A stretch of DNA of 64,000 bases from Paenibacillus gyeongsangnamensis (lineage in GTDB: Bacteria; Bacillota; Bacilli; Paenibacillales; NBRC-103111). Positions within the stretch are counted from its first letter, which is position 1; each line of letters starts with the position of its first letter. The stretch covers positions 1 to 64,000 of the forward strand of contig NZ_JAQAGZ010000018.1 of NCBI RefSeq assembly GCF_027533625.1, read 5' to 3'. Of this stretch, positions 8,559-17,500 are shown in pieces. Both the position numbers and the translations under genes were made by a program. Below the pieces are notes generated by a model. It was not told the origin of the DNA. It saw only the letters and a program-made list of their open reading frames with translations, and searched no databases.

Positions 8559-9329
8559 ATGCTTAGCTTTGAGGGCTTTACCATACTCATTTTGTTTTTC
8601 ATCTTGGCTCCAATTATTGGAGCTATTACTTTATTATTTCTGTTTGTTTTTGAAAAGCGCATTGACCTGTTGGAAAACAAAGCGAAAAAAATCGAGCTGG
8701 AAAAAGAGCTGCAGCAGTCGCTGTACAGTCAGTTAAATCAGCAGATCCAGCCCCATTTTTTATTCAATACCTTGAACGTTATTTTAACTTTGGCCCGTTT
8801 GGGACGTACGGAGGAATTAGTTCGGGCGCTGGAAGTCTTTTCCCAATTTCTTAAATTCAAGTACAAATCCACCGAACCCTTGATCCCTCTTCGGGAGGAG
8901 ATTCGCTACACGGAGTACTACATCGAGATCCAGAAGCTGCGTTTCGGCTCCCGCCTCACGGTAACGCTAGAGTGTGATGAGGCCATCCTGGAAGCTTATA
9001 TTCCACCCTATGTTTTGCAAACGATCGTCGAGAATGCGTTCAAACACGGGCTGGAGCGGCAAATGGGCGGGGTTGTTCTGAACATCCGCTTTCTCTGTGA
9101 CAATGAATACGTTATTCTGCTGGTTTTCGATAATGGCCGGGTGGAACCGGAGGCGATGCCGGACGAGAATAAAAGCGGGCATGGCCTCGACAACATTCGG
9201 CGCCGGCTGCATTTATATTTCGGGGATCGGGCCGGCATATCCATGCAATCCATCTCTGAAACAGGTACCGAAGTGCAAGTGAAGTGGCCATACATCTCAG
9301 AGCTTAATGTAAAAGAGGTGCCCAAATGA
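8559..9329 (+). CDS. Sensor histidine kinase, YesM/LytS type, with minimal sensor
   Basis: A 256-residue kinase of the His_kinase (PF06580) group. One or two hydrophobic stretches span residues 5-31, then a short coiled coil leads to QIQPHFLFNTLN with the phosphorylated His at about 66. The ATPase part has VENAFKHGL, FDNG and GHGLDNIRRRL. There is no extracellular sensor domain, unlike normal YesM, so it may sense through the membrane or through the neighbouring transporters. The end overlaps the regulator start as ATGA, so the pair is coupled. It lies in the transporter operon and probably controls it. Confidence 0.88.
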   Translation: MLSFEGFTILILFFILAPIIGAITLLFLFVFEKRIDLLENKAKKIELEKELQQSLYSQLNQQIQPHFLFNTLNVILTLARLGRTEELVRALEVFSQFLKFKYKSTEPLIPLREEIRYTEYYIEIQKLRFGSRLTVTLECDEAILEAYIPPYVLQTIVENAFKHGLERQMGGVVLNIRFLCDNEYVILLVFDNGRVEPEAMPDENKSGHGLDNIRRRLHLYFGDRAGISMQSISETGTEVQVKWPYISELNVKEVPK

Positions 9330-10024
9330 ATGTATTGCTGGTCGACGACGAGCCCCTTGAACTGGAACAGCTTGAATATCTGATTAATCCCTTATTCCCG
9401 TTTTGGAAGCTGTACAAAGCCTCTGACAGTTGTCAGGCTGTAGCGATTAGCCAGAAGGTTAAGATTCACCTTGCTTTTCTGGATATTAATTTGCCGGGAA
9501 AGTCAGGTTTGGAGCTTGGAGAAGAATTGCGCCAGCACAATCCGGACATCGAGCTGATCATCGTGACCGCTTATCAAAACTTTCATTATGCCAAGCAGTC
9601 TATCCGCCTAGGTGTGGTTGATTATATGACGAAACCGGTCATTCAAAGCGAATTGGTTGATATTCTGGGCAAATACCGTGACCGAATGCCTCATGCCAAT
9701 TACTCGCACGTTATTTATGACGCCTTAACGATCATCCATGAAAAGTTTGCGGACAAGCTCTCGCTTGCCGACATTGCCGCCGAGGTGCACATTAACCCGA
9801 CCTATTTAAGCCGCCGCTTTCATGATGAGGTAGGCGTTTCTTTCTCTGAGTATTTGATGCAATACCGCATTGATGTCTCCAAGAAATACCTGATCGCCCA
9901 CCCGGACTGGAGCATATCTACCGTGGCTGAGAAAGCCGGTTTTAACAGCCAGCATTACTTTTGTACGATTTTCCGCAAGAGCTTGAACCTGACACCTAAA
10001 GAATATCGCGAGAGGGAGAAATAA
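9326..10024 (+). CDS. Response regulator, receiver + AraC-type HTH (YesN-like)
   Basis: A 232-residue regulator. The receiver has acidic DD at 7-8 and the phosphoacceptor Asp at about 53 (HLAFLDINLPGKSG), with the switch lysine in MTKPV. The C-terminal 100 residues form a double AraC helix-turn-helix (LSLADIAAEVHINPTYLSRRF and the second GFNSQHYFCTIFRKSL, split here). AraC-type proteins often bind direct repeats about 21 bp apart, which fits the repeats at 305-360 and 4475-4530. Inferred role: activate the divergent amidohydrolase and importer operons in response to the substrate. Confidence 0.9.
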   Translation: MNVLLVDDEPLELEQLEYLINPLFPFWKLYKASDSCQAVAISQKVKIHLAFLDINLPGKSGLELGEELRQHNPDIELIIVTAYQNFHYAKQSIRLGVVDYMTKPVIQSELVDILGKYRDRMPHANYSHVIYDALTIIHEKFADKLSLADIAAEVHINPTYLSRRFHDEVGVSFSEYLMQYRIDVSKKYLIAHPDWSISTVAEKAGFNSQHYFCTIFRKSLNLTPKEYREREK

Positions 10025-10026
10025 CC

Positions 10027-11340
10027 TTGCAGTACCAATCATTTCGTGAATATGTTCAGGGCGCCGCCAAGATCGGCATAGGTGTCGGTGTCATATCGAT
10101 CCTGGCGAGATGGGTGACGGGCAATACCATCTTCGCTTCACCCGAGGCACTGGTCAAATATGGCATCTTCGGCGGAATCGGCTACGCACTGATGGGTGCG
10201 ATCGCTCTCATGTCTTTTGGTTGGCTTGGAAAAAGAGTGCGCAAAGAGCTCGCTGAAGGACAGACGATCGGCGATTTTTTTCAAGTCAAGCTTCACCGAC
10301 TTGGTTATTGGATGATGATCGCGATCCTGCTGATCATCAGTATCGAAGGCATGTTTGTACAGGGTATGGCCGCGGGCGTATTGACCAACATCTTGTTCGG
10401 CATCCCGATTTCCATCGGCATGCTCTGTTTTTTCCTCTGCTGCGTCTTGTACGTGGGGTTCGGCGGGATTGTACTTATTCATCGTTTGGCCTTCGTTCAA
10501 GTCATCTTTATGTTTACCGCGGCCATACTCCTTCCGCTTTACTTCTTTATTGAAAGAGGCGTGGAGCATGTATATCAGGGAATTCGCTTGTATCATCCCT
10601 ACCTGCTTGTGCTGAACAATCATGAGGGGTTATTTTTTATCGTCACGGGCTTACTAATCGGCTTCGGGCAGGTATTTATCGACCAAGCATCCTGGCAGCG
10701 TCTCTACATGATTGAAGAGAAAAAAATCGTGCCCACTTTCCTGCTTTCCGGGCTCATTTGGGCAACCGTCCCTTTAGCCTTTTCATCGCTGATCATGATC
10801 GTTATTTTTACCGGCGGCTTTCACAACATCTACTCGCTGCTTTATGACCTGATCCGCAAAATCGATACGGTGTTCTTATTGGTCTTGTTCGTCCTCTGTT
10901 CTTTCGGGGCCATCATTTCCGCGTTCGGAGCCGGGCTGCATTCGATGATCAGTCTGATCGTGGGCAACGTGTATCCTTACTTTAATCCAGGCGCGGATGA
11001 AAAACAGAAGATGCGAATGGGCTACATGATTGCGATTGTTATCGGCGTGCTCTCCTTTGCGCTTACCTATTATTTCACACCGACGCTTTTGGAGCTGCTC
11101 CTCTTCTTTGGCATTATTTATGCGGCGCTCATCGTCCCTGTCCTGGCCATTGTGCTATACAAAGGCAAAACTGACAATTTCGTCCCTCTTAGCGCACTAA
11201 TCGGAATGGCTTCAGGCTACGCTAGCTGGTATAAAGTCGGAAACCTGGATGCCGTGTGGGTTAGCATGATGGTGTCCAGCCTGCTCGTTATGATGCATTT
11301 GGGAAGCAAGCTGCTGAAGAAACAATTAGGAAATCATTGA
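10027..11340 (+). CDS. Sodium:solute symporter family transporter
   Basis: A 437-residue integral membrane protein with about 12-13 helices. The GQVFIDQASWQRLYMIEEKK segment in the middle is typical of the SSS family. The start is TTG at 10027, two bases after the regulator's stop, with AGGGAG upstream; no good ATG is near. It is likely a second uptake route for the compound, or for a product, handled by the amidohydrolases, cotranscribed with the importer and regulators. Substrate unknown. Confidence 0.8.
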   Translation: MQYQSFREYVQGAAKIGIGVGVISILARWVTGNTIFASPEALVKYGIFGGIGYALMGAIALMSFGWLGKRVRKELAEGQTIGDFFQVKLHRLGYWMMIAILLIISIEGMFVQGMAAGVLTNILFGIPISIGMLCFFLCCVLYVGFGGIVLIHRLAFVQVIFMFTAAILLPLYFFIERGVEHVYQGIRLYHPYLLVLNNHEGLFFIVTGLLIGFGQVFIDQASWQRLYMIEEKKIVPTFLLSGLIWATVPLAFSSLIMIVIFTGGFHNIYSLLYDLIRKIDTVFLLVLFVLCSFGAIISAFGAGLHSMISLIVGNVYPYFNPGADEKQKMRMGYMIAIVIGVLSFALTYYFTPTLLELLLFFGIIYAALIVPVLAIVLYKGKTDNFVPLSALIGMASGYASWYKVGNLDAVWVSMMVSSLLVMMHLGSKLLKKQLGNH

Positions 11341-11355
11341 GAGGAATTTACCTGT

Positions 11356-12243
11356 ATGCTTCGTTCCTATTTGCTGTTAATGGTTTGCGTGACAATATGG
11401 GGGAGCAATTTTGTGTTCGGGAACCTGCTTGTTAAGCAGTTCTCCCCTCTTTTTCTATGCATGGGCCGCCTGTTTTTTATCTCCCTGTTTTTACTCAGCT
11501 ATACATGGGTTCGGCGTCGTTTCATCGCTATACACCAACATGAGTGGAAACTGCTCATCCTCCTCGGCATAATCGGCGTATTTATCAACCAGTGGTCATT
11601 TTATCAAGGACTTCAAACGGCAGACCCGACCACATCGGCGCTTATTCTCGCATTAACCCCTATCACGACTGCCCTATTAGCCGTATTATTCTTAAAAGAA
11701 ACCTTCACGATGGCCATGTTGATAGGCTCTCTCGCGGCCATTTCCGGTGTGTTTCTCGTCGTTTATAATGGCACGGAGCTTCACTTTACGATCGGCCATC
11801 TCTGGATTTTCGTAACGATGTTGACTTTTGCAATTTCCATTGTACTCGTAAGATTGCTTTCCCGAAGGCTCCCTCCCCTGATTACTACGGTATATTCCAC
11901 ATTGATTGGGTTCGGTACGATCGTACCGGTCGCATTGAGTCAAGGAACAGGCTGGGTGGTCAGTCATGAAGGTTGGGCGTGGGCCTTGTTATTGTTGACC
12001 GCCATCTTGATGCACGGCGTGGTTACCCTCATTTGGAACAGCCAGTTGCAAAAGGTCGGAGCAGCCAAAGCAGCGATGTTCTCAAATCTGGAGCCGTTCG
12101 TCGCCATGGTCGTCGGCTATCTGGTACTCGGCCAGCTCGTTACTTCGCAGCAGCTGCTTGGTTCCTTGTTCATCGTAGGCGGCGTTACGTTGGCATCATT
12201 AACGCTTCCCAAGAAGAAATCGCCAAGCGCGCTTCCGCATTAG
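11356..12243 (+). CDS. EamA/DMT-family transporter
   Basis: A 295-residue protein with ten predicted helices as two EamA repeats; the first begins MLRSYLLLMVCVTIWGSNFVFG (written in two parts: MLRSYLLLMV, CVTIWGSNF), the second near HLWIFVTMLTFAISIVLV. The N-terminal WGSNF motif is typical. It starts 16 bases after the symporter with GAGAGGA upstream and ends the operon. DMT proteins often export metabolites, so it may remove a by-product of catabolism (inference). Confidence 0.85.
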   Translation: MLRSYLLLMVCVTIWGSNFVFGNLLVKQFSPLFLCMGRLFFISLFLLSYTWVRRRFIAIHQHEWKLLILLGIIGVFINQWSFYQGLQTADPTTSALILALTPITTALLAVLFLKETFTMAMLIGSLAAISGVFLVVYNGTELHFTIGHLWIFVTMLTFAISIVLVRLLSRRLPPLITTVYSTLIGFGTIVPVALSQGTGWVVSHEGWAWALLLLTAILMHGVVTLIWNSQLQKVGAAKAAMFSNLEPFVAMVVGYLVLGQLVTSQQLLGSLFIVGGVTLASLTLPKKKSPSALPH

Positions 12244-12246
12244 CAT

Positions 12247-12280
12247 GCGTGAAAATGCCCGCTTGATACGTTTTTCACGC
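12247..12280 (+). terminator. Possible terminator hairpin after EamA gene
   Basis: GCGTGAAAA (12247-12255) pairs with TTTTCACGC (12272-12280). No clear T-run follows, so it may be only an imperfect terminator. Confidence 0.4.
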
Positions 12281-12308
12281 CTTATGCGTAACCAACTTCA
12301 AAAAACTT

Positions 12309-12330
12309 GCCTTTACTTGTGGTACGGTTC
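12309..12330 (+). repeat. Dispersed short repeat, copy 1
   Basis: GCCTTTACTTGTGGTACGGTTC, a member of an intergenic family with consensus GCCGTTACTTGTGATA-GGTTC, preceded as in other copies by an A-rich stretch. Confidence 0.6.
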
Positions 12331-12374
12331 ACCGCGCTGTCTGTAACGGCAAGTCATTTGGGTTCTCTCCGTTG

Positions 12375-12962
12375 TTACTGGTCTACCGTTATAAAATAGC
12401 GATAGATTTTATTTAGTTTTTCCTTATGTCTTCCCCGTGGACTCTCCATGCTTCCAAACTCAAAGAACTTCACTTTTTTGATGCCTACAAAGTTAAAAAG
12501 CGCTTTTCGCATTAATGTTTTGTGGGCGTTATTCAACCAAATGAATGGATAATGAGTCGGTCCCTTCATACTCGAGATGCAAACTACCGACTTTCCCTTC
12601 AGAAGTCCTTCCGGAAAAAGTCCGCCAGTCTCTTTATAAGCAAATCCCGAAGCAAACATTTGGTCTATATATCCCAAGAGCATAGCCGGAGGGCGGCCCC
12701 ACCAGATTGGATATACAAAAACAATTTTGTCAGCCCACCTAAGTTGATCTCGGTATTTAGCGAGGTCCGGGTCGGCATGCATATCTCTCCTGCGTTTGTT
12801 CTCGTTAAAAATCAGGACCGGGTTGAAGCCCTCCTCATACAAATCCAAGACTTTTACCTCTTCTATCTTCGCATTCTCCTTGCATCCTCTAATGACCTCC
12901 TGCAAAAATGCATAGCTTAAGCTCTGTTGATTCGGATGCGTGTAGATAACCAGCGTTTTCAT
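12375..12962 (-). CDS. NAD(P)H-quinone oxidoreductase, flavodoxin-like
   Basis: A 195-residue protein of the NQO1/KefF/MdaB group, probably FMN/FAD-dependent two-electron reduction of quinones or nitro compounds in the cytosol. It begins MKTLVIYTHPNQQSLSYAF, the flavin-binding start, and has the YPIWWGRPPAMLLGYIDQMF segment (shown shortened as YPIWWGRPPAML) and FASGFAYKETGG typical of the family. The ATG at 12962 follows GGGGCGAG; a longer frame to 13262 would cross the promoter. It is divergent from a MarR regulator, with palindromic operators between, the classic layout for a reactive-compound-inducible gene. Confidence 0.88.
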   Translation of the reverse strand: MKTLVIYTHPNQQSLSYAFLQEVIRGCKENAKIEEVKVLDLYEEGFNPVLIFNENKRRRDMHADPDLAKYRDQLRWADKIVFVYPIWWGRPPAMLLGYIDQMFASGFAYKETGGLFPEGLLKGKSVVCISSMKGPTHYPFIWLNNAHKTLMRKALFNFVGIKKVKFFEFGSMESPRGRHKEKLNKIYRYFITVDQ

Positions 12963-12978
12963 CTTCTCGCCCCTTTTA

Positions 12979-13034
12979 CTTATCATTTGATAAGCAAAGA
13001 CTAGCACACCTCGTTTATACTTGTCAATTGATAA
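12979..13034. promoter_or_regulatory. MarR operators between oxidoreductase and regulator
   Basis: Perfect 16-base palindrome CTTATCATTTGATAAG at 12979-12994 and a related TTGTCAATTGATAA at 13021-13034. Both fit TTATCA-N2-TGATAA, a plausible MarR dimer site, and lie close to both starts. Confidence 0.65.
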
Positions 13035-13082
13035 TTGTTTTTTGATAAATAATTTGCTACTATGGCAGTAAGAGGTGAGCTT

Positions 13083-13511
13083 ATGGATAACAACGCCATA
13101 TTTCGTAAATTTGTGGCCTTCACAGCCGCCGTCCACCAAATAACGAACGAGTTGACAAAAGATGTTAAATCTGAAGCGATTACGTTGGTTCAATATAAAA
13201 TACTCGAATATATTGCCGTCAGTCAGCCTGTTACTCTCAGTGAAATCAGTGAATGTATGCATATGTCCATGCCAAACACAAGTCGCGAGATGAGGAAATT
13301 AAGCGAAAAACAACTGTGTGAAAAAGTTACCGTTACCGAAGACAGGCGGAAGCAATTTATTCGGCTTTCCGAAAAAGGGGAAGCGATGATGAACGAGGCT
13401 TTTCGACGCATTGAAGCCCGGTTCGTCCAACGCATAGGAACGATTTCCGATGAAGAACTGGAGGAAATTGAGCGTGCGCTCGATCTTCTTCATACCAAAG
13501 TGTTTTATTAA
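13083..13511 (+). CDS. MarR-family transcriptional regulator
   Basis: A 142-residue winged-helix regulator. The recognition helix region is LSEISECMHMSMPNTSREM and the wing contains TEDRRKQFIRLSEKG. ATG 13083 is chosen because AGAGGTG lies 6 bases upstream; the frame also has an earlier ATG at 13062 without a site. It likely represses the divergent quinone oxidoreductase and itself through the TTATCA-type palindromes. No cysteine-based redox switch is obvious apart from single cysteines. Confidence 0.88.
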   Translation: MDNNAIFRKFVAFTAAVHQITNELTKDVKSEAITLVQYKILEYIAVSQPVTLSEISECMHMSMPNTSREMRKLSEKQLCEKVTVTEDRRKQFIRLSEKGEAMMNEAFRRIEARFVQRIGTISDEELEEIERALDLLHTKVFY

Positions 13512-13532
13512 AGACGAGCCGAAGGCTCACTT

Positions 13533-13551
13533 GCCGTTACGATTACGGTTC
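13533..13551 (+). repeat. Degenerate copy of dispersed short repeat
   Basis: GCCGTTACGATTACGGTTC matches both ends of the family consensus but lacks the middle TTGTG. It lies just after the MarR gene. Confidence 0.35.
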
Positions 13552-13578
13552 AGCCTATCATCTCTAAGACGAAATTTT

Positions 13579-13606
13579 CAGGGCACCCTGAGGCAAGGGT
13601 GCCCTG
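13579..13606. terminator. Hairpin between convergent genes
   Basis: Eleven-base arms CAGGGCACCCT and AGGGTGCCCTG. A TTTT tract precedes it on plus (AAAA after it on minus). It may end the MarR transcript and the minus-strand receiver transcript, weakly in each direction. Confidence 0.5.
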
Positions 13607-13709
13607 ATTCAATCCACTCCATCCCCTCCGCGTGACTTATTTTGACCCTTCGAAGATACCGATCAATCATTGTTACCATCCCCACTAGCTCATGGACGAG
13701 GTCCCCCCC

Positions 13710-14075
13710 TCACCAATGCCACCTTCTAACCTTATCCAACGTTTTCGACATGCGCAGGGCGGTTACCGGCTTCTTCAGATAATCCAGCGCTCCCATCTCG
13801 AAAGCTTTGATCGCATAATCGTCACTTGCGGTTACGAAAACGACCTTTATGGAAGCATCGAGATCAAGCAACAAGCTGGACAGCCTAAACCCGCTCATTT
13901 CCCGCATGAGAATATCTACAAATACGATATCTATCGAATTCGCCTTTACATAATCATAGGCTTCCAGAGGATTCAAAAACACATGGCATATTTCGATATC
14001 GCTGCTCTTTTCCAGTATCTTCTTCAACTGCTTTGCCGATAAAGCTTTGTCATCCACGATCATGGCTCGCAACAT
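13710..14075 (-). CDS. Receiver-only response regulator, probably truncated
   Basis: A 121-residue receiver domain: VDDK start, phosphoacceptor Asp 54 in IDIVFVDILM, and the KKPV lysine. It is a near neighbour in sequence to the first 120 residues of the regulator at 19482-20102 (shared SSLLLDL, MGALDYL, RMSKTLD) but stops right where that protein's linker and LuxR-type HTH begin. No HTH coding is visible in the following 200 bases. It is probably a truncated duplicate; a working stand-alone receiver cannot be excluded. Confidence 0.7.
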   Translation of the reverse strand: MLRAMIVDDKALSAKQLKKILEKSSDIEICHVFLNPLEAYDYVKANSIDIVFVDILMREMSGFRLSSLLLDLDASIKVVFVTASDDYAIKAFEMGALDYLKKPVTALRMSKTLDKVRRWHW

Positions 14076-14130
14076 GATTCAACCTCCAATACGCCTGATC
14101 GGCAGCAGGGGAATCCAGATCATTCAAAAA

Positions 14131-14166
14131 CAAGGCTGCCTTGAATTTGACTTCAAAGCAGCCTTG
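14131..14166 (-). terminator. Terminator after the S-layer gene remnant
   Basis: Long stem: CAAGGCTGC (14131-14139) with GCAGCCTTG (14158-14166), plus inner TTGAA/TTCAA. On minus it is followed by a T-rich run. Confidence 0.75.
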
Positions 14167-14178
14167 CAAAATGTTCAT

Positions 14179-14395
14179 TTACTTGCCCTTGTGCGCCAGC
14201 ATTTTCAGCAGCACCGTAACCGCCTCTGCTCTTGTCGTTTTATCGCCCGGAGCAAATTGGTTCGCGCCTTTTCCTTCGATAATGCCGAGCTATTTCATGG
14301 CCGCCACAGAGCCTTTCGCCCAGTCCGGGATGTCCTTGTCGTCCGCGAAGCCTGTTGCCATAGTCGCTGTGCCGACCCATCTCAACGAATCGTCC
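14179..14395 (-). pseudogene. Remnant SLH-domain C-terminus with in-frame stop
   Basis: Minus-strand reading gives TATMATGFADDKDIPDWAKG (start of an SLH domain), SVAAMK, a TAG stop at 14290-14292, then LGIIEGKGANQFAPGDKT, TRAEAVTVLLKMLAHKGK and a natural TAA at 14179-14181. The TAG replaces what is usually Gln or another residue before LGII. Upstream the frame is lost near 14395. It is the tail of a second S-layer-type protein, not of the intact neighbour, which already has three SLH domains. Confidence 0.75.
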
Positions 14396-14536
14396 GGAAA
14401 ACGACTGACGATACCGGCGCTTGCATCTTGCCGTCAGTCGCCCCAATAACCGTTAATGATGGAGTCAGGTCATCTTTAATCAAGATACCCCGGATAAACG
14501 ATCATCTCCGGAGCAGCCCTGTTTCAGCTTGGAATT

Positions 14537-17500
14537 CTACGAATTTCCGCTGTCGATCAGCTTGGCCTTGATCAGCATCCGCTGCACGATGGCCGCCGTC
14601 TCCGCTCGGGTGATGTTGCTGGCCGGCTGCAGTCCCGCATCCGAGCCTGAGACGAGTCCGATCTTCACCGTCGCCGCAACCGCCTGCTTCGCCCATGCGT
14701 CTACCGCCGAGCCATCCGCAAAGGAGGCAAGCACGGCGTCTGCGTCCGCTTTACTGACGCTTGCATCAAGTCCTGTGATCTTTATCGCCCGCGTGATGAT
14801 CGCCATTGCTTCTTCGCGGGTGATCGTTTGGCCCGGGCGGAATGTTCCGTCCTCGTATCCGTCGATGATGCCGTACTCCTGAGCTTTCGCCACCGCGCCG
14901 GCATACCAATCGCCAAACTTCACATCTTTAAAAGCAGTGGCGTTTCCATCCTCGGCCAGTCCCAGCGCCCGCACGATGATCGCCGCGAACTCGGCGCGGG
15001 TGATGGCCGCATCCGGTTTGAAATGCGTTGCATCTGCGCCAGTGACAATCATCCGTGATGCCATATCGTTCACAGCGGCTTGGGACCAGTGTCCTGCCAC
15101 GTCCGCGAACGTCACCGGGTGCCAGATCAGCGTATACGTGCTGTTCGTCAAACTGTTTACGACCGCGTAGTATTTTCCGTCGCGAAGCGTGATGCGGGTT
15201 GGGACATGATGAACGGTTCCATCCGCCGCAAGCACGGTTGCGGTTGTAACCTTCTTCGGATCTACGCCCTCCGGCAGCGGAATTTCGCGCTCCACGTAGG
15301 AGCTGAACTTGTCTACCATCACCGTCTTGCCATTATACGTGGCGGTCACTGTGAAATCAACCGGCGGCACGACGATACTGAACTCGCCTTTCCCCGCCGA
15401 GCTTTCCACCAGCTTGACTTTCTCCGCATCGCTTTTCGCAATTTCCACATGGACGACAATGTCCGAAAGCTTCGCTTGCCCGCCAAGCTGCGAGGCCAAG
15501 CGGTCGATCACGATCTGCTCTGCAGGCAGCTTGTAATTCCCGTTGGGCGTCTGCACTTCCAACGTCGCCTGCTTGTTTTCCATGGCTTTTACCGTATCCC
15601 CGGTCAGAACCGCATCCACTTTGTCTGCGTTCACCGTGGCTGCCGGAATCGTGACGACCGGTCTGTCCCCCTCTTGCGCCAGCTGCGCCGCTAAACTGTC
15701 GGCATCTACTTTGGCCGTCAGTACGGTCTTCCCGTTCTCTTCGGTTGTAGTACCTGTAGCTATTTGATTATATTCCTTGCCGTTCACCAAGAGGTGGAAT
15801 GCTGCAGGGATGTCAGACGGGCTGCTGCCCGTTGAGGTCGAGCCGGACGATGACGAATGGGCCGCTTTGCGCGTCACCGCCACGGTGTACGTCTTTGTCG
15901 TGCCATCCTGTGCGGTTATAATGATGTTGATTGTGTTAGACCCGACATTCAGGTTTAATGCGCCGCTTGCCTGACCGCTCGCAACCGCTGCGTTGTTCAC
16001 TGTCATCGTTGCGTTGCTGTCATAGACGCTGGCCGTTACCGTTATGGTGGATACGCTATTCCCCACACTTGCAAGATACTCGCTTGTTCCGGTTGAAAAC
16101 GCAGGGGTTAGCGTACCGCTCGACAGCGTCAATCCGCTTAGGTCGGTATTGCTGCTCTTTGCACGGTTGAGAGTAAGAGTATACGTATTCTGCGTCAGAT
16201 CCTGCGCTGTCACCACAATCTGAATCGGGTTAGACCCGACAACCAAGTTTGAAGCATTATAAGCATACACATTGCCCGTTACTGAACTGTAAGTCGCACC
16301 AGTAACCGTGAGCGTTTGGTTGGGATCTCCTTTGGTCACGAACATATTGAGACTCGAAACGGTGTACGGCACGCTTACACTATAATTCGATTGCGATGTC
16401 GAAAATGCCGTTGTTAACGTTCCTTGATCTACGGACAAGCCCGACAACAACGCATTTGCAGATTGCCATTGAGCATACAACGTCACATTCGACGCACCCA
16501 TCGGGAACGATGCACCGGGAGAATAGCTCGTTCCGCTTCCATCCGCCGCCGTGTTCCAACCTGCGAACGTGTAGCCCACCTTCACCAGATTTCCGTTGTT
16601 GCCATATACCGACACTGTGACTCCCGGCGTATAGGTGCCGCTATCGGTCGGCGCACTGCCGGACGTAGCGCCGTTGCTGTTATAAACCACTGAAAGGTTG
16701 GGTTCGGGAGTTGCGCTCGCTTCGCTGGAGTTGCCGCTACTTCCTCCCGCGTTGCTTGCTTTGACCACGAAGTAATAGGTCGTCCCGTTCGTCAGGCCTG
16801 TTGCCTGGTAACTGTAGGTCGAACCTGTCACTGTCGCGACAGGGGTGGAGCCATACGAACCAGAAGCCATTCCCTCGTACACACTGTAGGTGACCGCCCC
16901 TGAAACACCGCTCCAAGTTAGCGTCACTTGCCCGTTCCCGGCAGTTGCTGAAAGTGCTGTGGGCGCTGAAGGCGTCGCCGGGTTCACCGTCACCGCCACG
17001 ACGTTGCTCCTCGCGATCGCCGTCCGCCCGTTGTTCGTGTTTATCACTACGACATAGTAGTACGTCGTGCCGACTACAGTGGTCGGTGCCGCGTACGAAG
17101 CGTTCGTCGCCCCGCTGACCGCAGTGCCTTCTATATTGCTGTTCGTCGCGTACCACTGGTAGCTCAGCGTTCCGCCGTCGTTCACCGTAGCCGTTATGCT
17201 GAGCGACGGGCTCGTGGCGCCCACGTTCACCGTTGCTCCCTTCGGCTGCGCCGTGATGCTCGGCCTCGCCGGGTTCACCGTCACCGCCACGGCGTTGCTC
17301 GTCGCGGTCGACGTCTGCCCGTTGGTCGTGTTCGTCACTACGACATAGTAGTAAGTCGTGCTGCCGACTACAGTGGTCGGTGCCGCGTACGAGGCGTTCG
17401 TCGCCCCGCTGACCACGATGCCTCCCGCGTTGCTGTTCGTCGTGTTGCTGTACCACTGGTAGCTCAGCGTTCCGCCGTCGCTCACCGTAGCCGTTACGCT

